From Chelativorans salis (GTDB lineage Bacteria > Pseudomonadota > Alphaproteobacteria > Rhizobiales > Rhizobiaceae): a stretch of 64,000 nt of DNA. Under the pieces are notes generated by a model that did no database searches, was not told where the DNA came from, and saw nothing but the letters and a program-made list of their open reading frames with translations. Location: contig NZ_JAOCZP010000009.1 in the NCBI RefSeq assembly GCF_025336525.1, positions 62,001-126,000 on the forward strand, in the 5' to 3' direction. The position numbers and the translations under genes are program-made. Each line of letters opens with the position of its first letter. Positions within the stretch are counted from its first letter, which is position 1. Positions 38,374 through 47,585 of this stretch are shown one piece after another.

Positions 38374-39482
38374 CGCTGCATAAGCTTGAACGGCAGGCCG
38401 GAGATGAGCGCTTTGACGTGGCGCTTTGCCTGGAAACGGCCGTTCAGCGAGACGCGCGGCAGTGCCGTCGGCCGTTCGAGGCTGGCGGGGCCTAGAACGC
38501 CGGGCTGGGTCGTCACGGCGACGGGGAACCCCGCCTCCGCCACCGCCCGCACCTCGCGTTCGCCAAGTGACCAGGGCTGGCCATAGGGATAGGCAAAGGA
38601 GCGCGTAGGGCGGCCGACATATCGTTCGACGGCGCGCGCCGATCCCTCGATCTCCTTGCGCAGCCGCTCTGGGCTGACGCGCCGGAGGTTGACGTGTGTG
38701 AGCGTGTGGGCGCCGAAATGGGCAAGGGGATCCTCGCCGAGCGCGCGAAGATCGGCCCCGTCCATGACGAGTTCGTCAACGATGGCAGCGGGTTCGATGC
38801 CCGCGGCGCGGGCCGCGCGGTCGATCCGCTCCACCGCTTCGTCCTCGTCGGCAGTTGCCACGAAAGCCTCGAGCCGCGCGAAGGCGGCCCGCTTCTGCGC
38901 GGCGGTGGTGGTCGCAACGTCTTCGGAGCCGTTGCCGAAATCGAATGTCAGCGCCGCATGCTTCTCCACGAGCGCGGCCGCTGTCTCCCACCAGATGGTG
39001 CGCGTGCGCTCGATGAAGCCTGCGGTGAGGAAAATCGTGTAGGGAACGTCGAACTTGCGGAAGACGGGCGCGGCGTATGTGGCATTGTTGCGGTATCCGT
39101 CGTCGAGCGTGAAGGCAGCGAATTTCCGCTTGTCCGCCGGATCGGACAAGAGCGCCGGCAGGTCGTGGAGGTGGACCGGCACGAGACCGCACTCGCGTGC
39201 CGCGACGATGGCCTGCGCCAGGAAATCGGGGGTGACGGAGAGATGGGCGTTGGGAGCAAAACGCGGACCCGCAACGGGCCTTACGTGATGCAGCGTGAAG
39301 ATGACGCCGCGCCCGCCTAGAGCGGGAAACAGGGCCTGTGCGCGGGAGTGGGCAACGGTTTCGAGACCGGTTCGAATGGCCGCGTATTTGAGGAATTCCC
39401 GGGCTGAATGGAGAAGCACGGGGCGGCGCGCCCTACCGATCCGGCGAAAAGCGGGATAATCCGCGTGACCGTTTCCAGACAT
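38370..39482 (-). CDS. Polysaccharide deacetylase family protein (CE4/NodB-like)
   Basis: A 370-residue protein. The NodB-homology domain has the first motif as AFTLDDGYRNN (catalytic and metal Asp), the metal-binding histidines in FGAHTLTHVNL and the YPYGQPWSL motif. About 110 residues precede the domain (ALGGRGVIFTLHHVRPVAG), as in the CE4 proteins of exopolysaccharide loci. No signal peptide is evident. ATG 39482 is taken as the start because GGAAGGG lies just upstream; the frame continues to 39614. May deacetylate a surface polysaccharide precursor. The stop overlaps that of recQ (TTAG). Confidence 0.85.
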
Positions 39483-39756
39483 AGCCCTTCCAGTCCGCCC
39501 TGGCCTAACACGCCGTTCGAATCCGGCATCACCGATAGACCAAAAACCTTTAGGGGCAGTTTCGGACATCCGGTTGTTTGTGGAGCCTCCTTTCTTGCTT
39601 CCTACACACGCCAAATCCCCCTGCCGCTACGGGGGATCTAGGAGAAAAACTAAGAATATGGGAAGAACGGCATCAGGAGGCAGCATGGCGTTGCACCCGC
39701 ATCAGCCGGATCGGGCGGCCGCTGTTGCGGCCGCCCGTAGAGCGTTCTGCACTACC

Positions 39757-40421
39757 TTACGCCACCGGCAATACCGTGACGTCGTCCTCCACCCAAACCT
39801 TGGCGGACCCGATCGTGTAGATATCATAGGTGACATCCGGCCAGCGCTGAGCGCGTGCTCTTGCTTGGCCGTGTTATGGAAGCCATCAAGCTCGATCACG
39901 TCATCCCTGTCGCCTTCGATGCGCAGGGCTTCGGTGCCGATATTGCTGCTCAGCTTGTTCACATCGTCGAAGGTCAGCGTCAGCGTGTTTTTGCCAGAAC
40001 CACGCAGGTCAAGTACCTCGATGTCGGTAATATTCTTGTCGCCGAGTTTCGACAGCTCCTTCTCACCCGTCACCAGAAGCCTGTCGACGCCATCCCCGCC
40101 GTCGATGCTCTCGAAGTTGAGATCGGGCACGAAGATCATATCGTCACCGCTGAGCGCCCGGATCTCGTCGGCCCCGCCCTTGCCGATGATACGGTCAGCG
40201 CCGTCGGCGCCATCGAGCCTTTCGCCCCCAGCCGTACCCTCTTGCGTCTTGAAGGCAAAATGCTTATCGATCAGGGCCGCGTAGTTTTCAAAGGTGTGAC
40301 CGTCGGTGCCCCATTCGACCTTCGTTCCGACCGCGTCCTTCGGCAACTTGAACTCCATCACGTCGTCGTCGTGGAACTGGCCGTGCGCGAGGAGGGCGGT
40401 GCGCTCTTTCTCAACCGACAC
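39757..40421 (-). pseudogene. RTX-like calcium-binding C-terminal fragment with frameshift
   Basis: The first 180 codons encode an RTX/cadherin-like tail: GGERLDGADGADRIIGKGGADEI, GDDMIFVPDL, IDGGDGVDRLLV and the widespread IEVLDLRGSGKNTLTLTFDDV. Around 39845-39870 the expected C-terminus leaves this frame: the proper end, VTYDIYTIGSAKVWVEDDVTV, is read in the next frame and stops at 39757, whereas the uninterrupted frame runs on into unrelated Arg-rich sequence. So a one-base indel or a sequencing error separates the two parts. The N-terminus (GTG 40421) is abrupt, which suggests the remnant of a much larger secreted protein. No type I secretion genes are near. Confidence 0.6.
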
Positions 40422-40435
40422 CGCTGGGCCGAGCG

Positions 40436-40687
40436 TCAGTCAGGCTGCCTGCCGAGGCGACGCTCGTATCCAGATCGATGCCGGACCAGCTCATTGGAGT
40501 CGGCTTGCCGAACAAGGCGAAGCTGGCAGTGCGGACAGAGCTGACAGCTTCGGGAAAACAGAATTTCCCCAGGCCCTGATGTGATGACGATGGCCACGTT
40601 CCGATGCTCGTCGATCTTGCGAAGCGTTCGTTCGTCGCCGCATCCATCGCAGCGCCAAACCTGTTTCGCCTTGTTTTCCCCCGCCAT
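40436..40687 (-). CDS. Small zinc-ribbon-like protein
   Basis: An 83-residue frame with two cysteine knuckles, WRCDGCGDE near residue 13 and SCQLCPHCQL near residue 49, about 30 residues apart, the pattern of a zinc ribbon. AGGAA lies 5-6 bases before the ATG. It sits 14 bases upstream of the RTX-like remnant on the same strand. I do not recognise a family. The C-terminal 30 residues look compositionally random, so the frame may be partly decayed. Confidence 0.4.
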   Translation of the reverse strand: MAGENKAKQVWRCDGCGDERTLRKIDEHRNVAIVITSGPGEILFSRSCQLCPHCQLRLVRQADSNELVRHRSGYERRLGRQPD

Positions 40688-40887
40688 TGCTTTCCTACGT
40701 GTCGATCAGTCGCTTCCGGCATTTCGCCGCCTGCGAACTCGGGCACATAGGCTGCAAAGCGCCTCCGGGTTCATGGGCTCGCCCATGCGTGCACTCCGGA
40801 AGCGGATGTAGCCCCCTATCCCTGAATGTAGGGCAGAAACCTTGCGCCCGGCTTACGTCAGGCTGCTCAACGGAAAGCGCGCTTCGT

Positions 40888-41853
40888 CTACAGATGCAGC
40901 TCGATGGCAAGGCCCTTGTCACGGGCGCTGGATGCGGCGACGGAGGCAAGTGCCAGATCCTGCAGGCCGACACCGGTGCCATCGAACAGGGTGATCTCGT
41001 CCGGTGACGAGCGGCCGGGGTGTGCGCCGTTGACGACGGCGCCGAGAGGTGTGATCCGCGCTTCCTCGATCAGGCCGGCCTCCGCCGCGTGCTGGCATTC
41101 GCCAATGCTGACCGCCTGGGTGACTTCATCGGTGAACAGCGTTGCGGCGGCAACGAGTTCGGCGGCAACCTCTTGCTTACCCTTGGTGTCGGTCCCCATG
41201 CAGGCCAAATGCACGCCCGGCCGCACGTGATCACGCGTCAGGATCGGTGCGAAGCTCGAGGTGATGGTGATGACGACGTCGGCCTCCGCCCCCAGCCGCT
41301 CGAGCGTGACCGCCTCGAAGGGCAGGCCGAGCTCCGCCGCGGTTTCCTCCAGCCGCGAGAGCATTTCGGGATGCGGGTTCCAGCCGATCACCTTCTCGAA
41401 CTCCCGCTGCGCCGCCGCCGCCCGCATCTGAAAGGTAGACTGAAAGCCGGCGCCTACCATGCCGAGCACCCTGGCGTCCGGGCGCGCAAGATAGCGGATG
41501 GAGACGGCCGAAGCCGCCGCGGTGCGCATGGCTGTCAGATAGTTGCCGCCGACCATCGCCTGCGGCCGTCCGGTATCGGGATCGAAGAGGAAGACGGTCG
41601 ACTGGTGGTTGGTCAGACCCCGCTTCTCATTGCCCGGCCAATAGCCGCCCGATTTCAGCCCCAGCACACCATGTGCCCGGTCGAAGCCCGACTTGAAACC
41701 GTAGAGCGCGTCGGCATGGCCGATCGCCTCGCGGATAACCGGGAAGTTATATGCCTCGCCGCTGGCCATGGCGGCGAAGACGCCCTCCACGGCCGTAAAG
41801 GCATCCTCGCGCGTGATGAGATTGCGGCAGGTTTCTTCCGTCACGACCAGCAT
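40888..41853 (-). CDS. bhcD: Iminosuccinate reductase BhcD
   Basis: A 321-residue member of the ornithine cyclodeaminase/mu-crystallin family. In the beta-hydroxyaspartate cycle BhcD reduces iminosuccinate to L-aspartate with NAD(P)H, regenerating the amino donor used by BhcA. The Rossmann motif is VLGMVGAGFQSTFQM; VGGNYLTAMRTAAASA is the family's substrate segment. I start at ATG 41853 with GAGG nine bases upstream; the longer frame overlaps bhcC. Last gene of bhcABCD, 10 bases after bhcC. Alone it would be annotated as an ornithine cyclodeaminase; the four-gene context fixes the function. Confidence 0.93.
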   Translation of the reverse strand: MLVVTEETCRNLITREDAFTAVEGVFAAMASGEAYNFPVIREAIGHADALYGFKSGFDRAHGVLGLKSGGYWPGNEKRGLTNHQSTVFLFDPDTGRPQAMVGGNYLTAMRTAAASAVSIRYLARPDARVLGMVGAGFQSTFQMRAAAAQREFEKVIGWNPHPEMLSRLEETAAELGLPFEAVTLERLGAEADVVITITSSFAPILTRDHVRPGVHLACMGTDTKGKQEVAAELVAAATLFTDEVTQAVSIGECQHAAEAGLIEEARITPLGAVVNGAHPGRSSPDEITLFDGTGVGLQDLALASVAASSARDKGLAIELHL

Positions 41854-41863
41854 GGACGGCGCC

Positions 41864-43018
41864 TCAGTAGGCCATGCCGCGCGCGGTGACCGGCCATAGG
41901 CATTCCACCTTGCTGTCGCGGATACCGACATACCAGTCGTAGACGTTGCAGGTGGGGTCGCAATGTCCGGGCACGAGCTTCAGCTTGTTGTTGAGCTTCA
42001 GCACGTTGCCGGGATCGGCGATGACGCCATGCTCGTCGGAGCATTTGATGTATTCGACATCGTCGCGCCCGTAGATGACCGGTAGGCCGGAATCCACGCT
42101 CTGCGCCTTGAGGCCAGCGTCGCAGATCGCCTTGCCGGCCTTGGTCTTGGACATGATTGATGTCCAGATGAACAAGCTATTCTCAAACGCATGAATGAAA
42201 TCGCCGTCCTCGTCCCGCACCCGCTGGTAGTCGGCATCCATGAAGATGTAGGAGCCGCATTGCAGCTCGTTATAGACACCGGACGTGCCCTCGAAATAGT
42301 AGGAGCCGGTGCCGGCGCCGCCGACGATCTTGCACTCCAGGCCTTCCATGTTCAGCATTGCGACGGTGGCAGCGACCTGGGAGATGGCCGCTTCGATCTT
42401 CGCCTTGCGCTCTCCATAGTCATGAACGTGCTGGGCCGCGCCCTGGTAGGCCTGCAGGCCGGAGAATTCCAGCCCCGGGGCCGCAGTGATCTTCCTTGCC
42501 AGATCGATCACCGGCTCGCCCCACTGCACGCCGCAGCGCCCTGCCCCGCAGTCGATCTCGACGAGGCACTCGATCGTCGTGCCGTGCCTTTGGACGGCCT
42601 TGGAGAGGTCGTCGACATTGCCAAGGTCGTCGACGCAAACGAGTGTGCGCGCCCGGCCCGCGAGCTGCGCGAGGCGATCGATCTTGACTGGGTCGACCAC
42701 CTGGTTCGACACCAGCACATCCCGCACGCCACCGGCGACGATCGCCTCTGCTTCCGACACCTTCTGGCAGCACACGCCGACTGCCCCGCCGAGCTCCATC
42801 TGGATAAGCGCGATGTCGGCGGACTTGTGGGTCTTGGCATGCGCCCGATGGCGCACGCCCATCTCTTCGGCAAAGCGGCGCATGCGCTTCACATTGCGCT
42901 CGAAGGCGTCGAGGTCGATGATCAGCGCCGGCGTCTGCACCTCCTCCAGGCTCATGCCGACGGCGGCCGGAACATTCAGGCCGACGACGGGCGTGGCGGT
43001 CTTGTTGAGGGCGTTCAT
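41864..43018 (-). CDS. bhcC: beta-Hydroxyaspartate aldolase BhcC
   Basis: A 384-residue PLP enzyme of the D-threonine aldolase/alanine racemase fold III group. In the cycle it condenses glycine and glyoxylate to (2R,3S)-beta-hydroxyaspartate. The PLP lysine is in RAHAKTHKSADIA; VLVSNQVVDP, LVEIDCGAGRCGV and LQAYQGAAQHVHD are family motifs; the C-terminal metal site includes GHCDPTCN with His and Cys. ATG 43018 is preceded by AAGGAGGAA. It is 31 bases from bhcB and should be co-transcribed from the bhcA promoter. Confidence 0.94.
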   Translation of the reverse strand: MNALNKTATPVVGLNVPAAVGMSLEEVQTPALIIDLDAFERNVKRMRRFAEEMGVRHRAHAKTHKSADIALIQMELGGAVGVCCQKVSEAEAIVAGGVRDVLVSNQVVDPVKIDRLAQLAGRARTLVCVDDLGNVDDLSKAVQRHGTTIECLVEIDCGAGRCGVQWGEPVIDLARKITAAPGLEFSGLQAYQGAAQHVHDYGERKAKIEAAISQVAATVAMLNMEGLECKIVGGAGTGSYYFEGTSGVYNELQCGSYIFMDADYQRVRDEDGDFIHAFENSLFIWTSIMSKTKAGKAICDAGLKAQSVDSGLPVIYGRDDVEYIKCSDEHGVIADPGNVLKLNNKLKLVPGHCDPTCNVYDWYVGIRDSKVECLWPVTARGMAY

Positions 43019-43049
43019 GGTGTTCCTCCTTGTCCTTCAGGCACCACTT

Positions 43050-44003
43050 TCAGGCCGCCATCCAGGGCAGCTTAACCAAGTCGACATTGCCGCCGGTGAG
43101 AATGACACCGACGCGCTTGCCGGCAAAATTGTGCTTGTTCTTCAGGATCGCCGCCAGAGGGACGGCGCTCGATGGTTCCACAACGATCTTCATGCGCTGC
43201 CAGATAAGCCGCATCGCCTCGACGATCTCGTCCTCGGTGGAGAGGAGGATGTCTTCCACGTGGCCGGAGACGAAGTGCCAGGTTAGCTCCTTGAGCGGCA
43301 CCTTCAGCCCGTCCGCCACCGTCTGCGGTGCGTCATCGGCAATGATGTGCCCTGCCTTGAGGGAACGATGGGCATCGTTGGCGTTCTTCGGCTCGGCCGC
43401 ATAGATCTTCGTTTGCGGGGCAATGGCCGACAGGGTCAGGCAGCAGCCCGATATCATCCCGCCACCGCCGATGGGGACAATGACGGCATCGAGCGGCCCC
43501 AGTTCCTCGACGATTTCCTTCGCGCAAGTGGCCTGGCCGGCAATCACGCGGGGGTCGTTATACGGGTGCACGAATTCAGCGCCGGTCTCAGCCACCACTT
43601 CGGCGAACACGGCCTCGCGCGAGGATGTGCTTGGCTCGCATTCGATGATCCTGCCGCCATAACCTTGCACGGCTGCCTTCTTGGGCTCCGGTGCCGTTTT
43701 CGGCATGACCACGGTGACCGGAATTCCACGCTTGCCGGCGGCGTAGCTGAGCGACAGCGCGTGGTTTCCCGATGAATGGGTGGCAACGCCCACCGCGGCC
43801 TTCTCCTCATCCAGGCCAAAGACCGCGTTGGAGGCGCCGCGCGCCTTGAAGGCGCCGGCCTTCTGGAAGTTCTCGCACTTGAAGAACAGGCTGGCTCCGG
43901 TGAGGCTGTCGAGGAAGCTGCTGGTGAGGATCGGCGTGCGGTGGACATGCGGCGCGATGCGCGCATGCGCGGATATGACATCGTCGTAGGTGGGAATTTC
44001 CAT
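43050..44003 (-). CDS. bhcB: beta-Hydroxyaspartate dehydratase BhcB
   Basis: A 317-residue fold-type II PLP enzyme resembling threonine dehydratase and serine racemase. In the cycle it removes water from beta-hydroxyaspartate to give iminosuccinate. The PLP lysine lies in KAGAFKARGA, the phosphate loop is IGGGGMISG and SSGNHALSLSYA binds the substrate carboxylate. There is no regulatory ACT domain, unlike biosynthetic IlvA. Located between bhcA (15 bases) and bhcC. Confidence 0.93.
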   Translation of the reverse strand: MEIPTYDDVISAHARIAPHVHRTPILTSSFLDSLTGASLFFKCENFQKAGAFKARGASNAVFGLDEEKAAVGVATHSSGNHALSLSYAAGKRGIPVTVVMPKTAPEPKKAAVQGYGGRIIECEPSTSSREAVFAEVVAETGAEFVHPYNDPRVIAGQATCAKEIVEELGPLDAVIVPIGGGGMISGCCLTLSAIAPQTKIYAAEPKNANDAHRSLKAGHIIADDAPQTVADGLKVPLKELTWHFVSGHVEDILLSTEDEIVEAMRLIWQRMKIVVEPSSAVPLAAILKNKHNFAGKRVGVILTGGNVDLVKLPWMAA

Positions 44004-44018
44004 CCGCTTCGGCTCCCT

Positions 44019-45221
44019 TCAAGCTGCGGCGGAGACGGCCGAGGCGTCGTCCTCAGTCTGGCCGGCCCGATAGAACTCCTGCGCGGCGCGTACGCCGGAG
44101 CCGAGTGCGATCGGCAGGCCCAGATCGGCCATGACCATTTCGGCGGTTGCTATACCGGAGAGCGCCATGACATCCGTCATGCTGCCCAGATGGCCGATGC
44201 GAAATACCTTGCCCGCCACCTCGCCGAGGCCGACGCCGAAGGCGACCCCGTATTTTTCGGCGGCGTGGGTGACGATCCTGGTGGCGTCGAAGCCCGCAGG
44301 CACGGTGACGGCGCTCACCGTGTCGGAGTAAAGGGAGGGCTCCCTTGCGCACAGGGAGAGGCCCCACGTGTCGACCGCTTTGCGGACGCCTTCGGCGATC
44401 CTGTGGTGGCGGCTGAAGACGCGGGGCAGCCCCTCCTCCTCCAGCATTGCAATCGACTGGCTCAGACCGCGAATGAGATTGACGGGCGGTGTGTAGGGAA
44501 AGCCGCCGGCGGAAGCGCTTTCCAACATATCACGGAAATCGAAGAAGCAGCGAGGGCATCGTGCCGAGGCCATTGCCTCCATTGCCTTCGGGCTGGCGCC
44601 GAGGATGGCGAGGCCCGCCGGCAGCATGAAGCCCTTTTGCGAGCCGGTGATGGCGATATCAATGCCCCACTCGTCCATGCGGAAATCCATGGATGCGATG
44701 GAGCTGACACCGTCGACATAGAGAAGGGCGGGATGCTTCGCGGTATCGATGGCGCGTCGGACGGCGGCTATGTCGCTCACGACGCCGGTGGCTGTCTCGT
44801 TGTGGCAGACGAGCACCGCCTTGATCCGGTGCTCTTTATCAGCCTTCAGCGCACGGTTGAATTCCGCGGCTGGCGCACCGGCGCCCCACGGCGTCTCGAT
44901 AACCTGGACATCGAGGCCGTGCCGCTTGCACAGGTCGATCCAGCGGTGCGAGAACATGCCGTAGCGCGCCGCGAGAACCTTGTCGCCTGGAGAGAGCGTG
45001 TTTGTGATCGCCGCCTCCCAGGCGCCTGTGCCGGTGGCGGGGAAGAGAATGATCTCCGCGTCCTTCGACTGAAGGATGCGCCGTACACCCTCAAGCGCCG
45101 GCTTGTACATCTCGGCGAAAGCGGGCGAGCGGTGGTCTATCGAGGGATAGTCCACAGCGCGGCGGAGCCTCTCGGGGATGTTTGTGGGCCCCGGAACGAA
45201 GATCGGATTTTGGGTGGACAT
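44019..45221 (-). CDS. bhcA: Aspartate-glyoxylate aminotransferase BhcA
   Basis: A 400-residue class V aminotransferase. In the cycle it transfers the amino group of L-aspartate to glyoxylate, giving glycine and oxaloacetate. FVPGPTNIPERLRRAV and IDHRSPAFAEM mark the N-terminus, FPATGTGAWEAAITNTLSPGD is the PLP phosphate region, and the PLP lysine is in GSQKGFMLPAG. The C-terminal GKVFRIGHLGSMTDVMALSG is shared with Paracoccus BhcA and serine-glyoxylate aminotransferases. First gene of the operon, divergent from bhcR across a 229-base AT-rich gap with palindromes. Confidence 0.95.
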   Translation of the reverse strand: MSTQNPIFVPGPTNIPERLRRAVDYPSIDHRSPAFAEMYKPALEGVRRILQSKDAEIILFPATGTGAWEAAITNTLSPGDKVLAARYGMFSHRWIDLCKRHGLDVQVIETPWGAGAPAAEFNRALKADKEHRIKAVLVCHNETATGVVSDIAAVRRAIDTAKHPALLYVDGVSSIASMDFRMDEWGIDIAITGSQKGFMLPAGLAILGASPKAMEAMASARCPRCFFDFRDMLESASAGGFPYTPPVNLIRGLSQSIAMLEEEGLPRVFSRHHRIAEGVRKAVDTWGLSLCAREPSLYSDTVSAVTVPAGFDATRIVTHAAEKYGVAFGVGLGEVAGKVFRIGHLGSMTDVMALSGIATAEMVMADLGLPIALGSGVRAAQEFYRAGQTEDDASAVSAAA

Positions 45222-45306
45222 CGGCTTTATCTCCGAAACCTGGCCGCGAGCGGCGGTGTTTTCAGCAGACAGATTAAGGCTGGCACTGACGCGAAGGCAA
45301 TTTTTT

Positions 45307-45321
45307 TGAAAAATATTTTCA
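45307..45321. promoter_or_regulatory. Palindrome between bhcA and bhcR (likely BhcR operator)
   Basis: TGAAAA-ATA-TTTTCA is a perfect 15-base palindrome. It is nested with a wider pair, TTGAAAAA (45306-45313) and TTTTTCAA (45323-45330). IclR-family sites are often AT-rich palindromes of this size. It lies 85 bases before the bhcA start and about 130 before bhcR. BhcR is known to bind this intergenic region in Paracoccus and to be released by glyoxylate. Confidence 0.7.
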
Positions 45322-45450
45322 CTTTTTCAATATCTCGATTAATGGATTGTTTTGTTTGCCTCTTATCTTTTTTCATCCTGCGAAAATCATTTCTGAAATC
45401 TTGACGCCGCGGCGCGGGCGCGTACTCTGCGCGGCAACTGGGAGAAAACC

Positions 45451-46275
45451 ATGCCGCCCCATATCAGCCGCGCCCGTGGAAGGCCGCGCTCGTTCAACGA
45501 CACGTCGAAAAATACGCTCATCCAATCGCTGGAGCGCGCCATGGACGTGCTCAAGGTGGTGGCGAAGGGCCGTGGGATGTCGCTGACGGAGATCGCCGAG
45601 GCGGCCGACCAGTCGGCGTCGACGGCATACAGAATCCTGATCACGCTGGAGAAACATGGCATCGTCCAGTTCGATGAACCGGCGCAGCTCTGGCAGGTGG
45701 GACTGGAGGCCTTCCGCATCGGCAGCAGCTTCCTCGGCCGCACGCACGTTGTCGAGCAAAGCCGGCCGGTGATGCAGCGGATCATGACGGCAACGGGGGA
45801 GACCGCCAATCTGGCCATCGTCGACCAAGGCGAGGTGATTTTCGTCAGCCAGGTCGAAACGCATGAGCCGATCCGCGCCTTCTTCCGGCCCGGCACGCGC
45901 GGCCCGATCCATGCCTCAGGCATCGGCAAGGCGCTGCTCGCCTTCTTTCCCGAGGCGCAGATTGAAGCCGTTCTCAAGAAGCGGGCGCTCACCGCCTTCA
46001 CGGAAAAGACGATCACCTCGAAAGAGGCGCTCCTTGCGGAACTGGAGCGCATCCGCGCCCGTGGCTGGTCGATCGACGACGAAGAGCGCACACCCGGCAT
46101 GCGCTGCATCGCTGCGCCGATCTTCAACCAGTTCGGCGAGGCGACGGCCGGCGTCTCGCTGTCCGGCCCATCGGTGCGTGTCACGCCTGAGCGCGACGCC
46201 GAATACGGTACCCTCGTGCGCAAGGCGGCGGACGAGATCACCCGGGCCATCGGTGGGAGCGGACCGAAGCCCTAG
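45451..46275 (+). CDS. bhcR: IclR family regulator BhcR
   Basis: A 274-residue IclR-type regulator. The N-terminal winged helix has SLTEIAEAADQSASTAYRILITLEKHGIVQ (about residues 43-72). The effector domain has the FFRPGTRGPIHASGIGKALLAFF and GMRCIAAPIFNQFGEATAGVSLSGP motifs that line the ligand pocket. Divergent from bhcA, the arrangement seen in known beta-hydroxyaspartate cycle clusters, where BhcR responds to glyoxylate. Ends 17 bases from the convergent purine permease gene. Confidence 0.93.
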   Translation: MPPHISRARGRPRSFNDTSKNTLIQSLERAMDVLKVVAKGRGMSLTEIAEAADQSASTAYRILITLEKHGIVQFDEPAQLWQVGLEAFRIGSSFLGRTHVVEQSRPVMQRIMTATGETANLAIVDQGEVIFVSQVETHEPIRAFFRPGTRGPIHASGIGKALLAFFPEAQIEAVLKKRALTAFTEKTITSKEALLAELERIRARGWSIDDEERTPGMRCIAAPIFNQFGEATAGVSLSGPSVRVTPERDAEYGTLVRKAADEITRAIGGSGPKP

Positions 46276-46292
46276 CATATCCGGCCTCCACT

Positions 46293-47585
46293 CTATTCGG
46301 AGAGGAAAGTGAACCGCAGGACGAACAGCGCAGCGACGCTCCAGGTTGCCGGGTGCACGGCGCGCGGGCGCCCAGCGAGGGTGTTGATCACTGCATAGCT
46401 GACAAAGCCGAAGGCCAGACCGTTGGCAATCGAATAAGTGAACGGCATCATCATCGCCGTCAGCGCGGCCGGCACCGCCTCGGCCGTCTCTTCCCACTCG
46501 ATCTCGACCAGTTCACGCATCATCAGGGCGGCGACGTAAAGAAGCGCCGGCGCCGTCGCATAGGCGGGCACCGAGCCGGCAAGCGGCGAAAACATCAGGG
46601 CGGCAAGGAACAGAACCGCGATAACCAGCGCCGTGAGCCCAGTACGGCCACCCGCCTGGACACCTGAAGCGCTTTCGGCATAGGCCGTCGTGCTGCTCGT
46701 TCCAAGGAGCGAACCGGCGACGATTGCCGTGCTGTCGGCCATCAGGGCGCGGCCCAGGCGGTTGGGCCGGTCGGGCTTCATGAGCCCGGCGCGCTTGGCC
46801 ACGCCGATCAGCGTGCCCGTGGCGTCGAAAACCTCGACCAGGACGAACACGAGAATGACATGCAGGAGCCCGGCGGAGAGCGCACCCCAGATGTCGAGTT
46901 GCATGAAGGTGGGCAGGATGCTTGGCGGAGCCGACACCACGCCCTGGAACTCGTTGAGGCCCAGCAGCATCGACAGGACGGTGACCGCCAGAATGCCGAT
47001 GAGGATGGCGCCGCGAACGTTGAGAGCGTCCAGCCCGGCGATGATGAAGAAGCCGAGAATGGCAAGCATCGGGCCGGTCTGGGAGAGATCGCCGAGGGTG
47101 ACGAAGGTGGCCTCGGAGGCGACGACAATGCCGGAACTCTTGAGCGCGATGATGGCCAGGAACAGCCCGATGCCGGCGACAATGGCACAGCGCATGGAGT
47201 GTGGAATACCCGAGATAAGCCACCGTCGCACGCCCGTCACCGTCAGGATCAGGAAGATGATGCCGGAAACGAAAACCGCCCCCAGCGCCTGCTGCCAGGT
47301 GAACCCCATGGCGCCGACCACGGTGAAGGCGAAGAAGGCGTTGAGTCCCATCCCCGGCGCCATGCCGATCGGCCATTTTGCAAACAGCGCCATGACGAGG
47401 GTGCCGAGCGCCGCGGCGAGGCAGGTCGCCACGAAGACGGCGCCGCGATCCATCCCCGTCGTGGAAAGGATCGCCGGATTGACGAAGATGATGTAGGCCA
47501 TCGTCAGGAACGTGGTGACGCCGGCGATCACCTCGGTGCGTACCGACGTGCCGTGGGCCCGCAGATCAAAGAGCTTTTCGAACAT
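46293..47585 (-). CDS. NCS2/AzgA-type purine permease
   Basis: A 430-residue membrane protein with 12-14 hydrophobic segments, of the AzgA/PbuG/GhxP branch that carries hypoxanthine, guanine or adenine. Signatures: TFLTMAYIIFVNPAIL, IGMAPGMGLNAFFAFTVV with the conserved Asn, VFVLVEVFDATGTLIG and GTSSTTAYAESASGVQAGGRTGLTAL, the substrate-site helix. ATG 47585 has GGGAGGAG in front; an earlier GTG at 47597 would place the Shine-Dalgarno inside the gene. No purine riboswitch was recognised upstream. Confidence 0.92.
   Translation of the reverse strand: MFEKLFDLRAHGTSVRTEVIAGVTTFLTMAYIIFVNPAILSTTGMDRGAVFVATCLAAALGTLVMALFAKWPIGMAPGMGLNAFFAFTVVGAMGFTWQQALGAVFVSGIIFLILTVTGVRRWLISGIPHSMRCAIVAGIGLFLAIIALKSSGIVVASEATFVTLGDLSQTGPMLAILGFFIIAGLDALNVRGAILIGILAVTVLSMLLGLNEFQGVVSAPPSILPTFMQLDIWGALSAGLLHVILVFVLVEVFDATGTLIGVAKRAGLMKPDRPNRLGRALMADSTAIVAGSLLGTSSTTAYAESASGVQAGGRTGLTALVIAVLFLAALMFSPLAGSVPAYATAPALLYVAALMMRELVEIEWEETAEAVPAALTAMMMPFTYSIANGLAFGFVSYAVINTLAGRPRAVHPATWSVAALFVLRFTFLSE

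Noticed and set aside
39505-39530. A tRNA T-loop-like GTTCGAATCC
   Set aside because: The flanking bases do not form the T stem, and no acceptor or anticodon arms are found in the preceding 70 bases.
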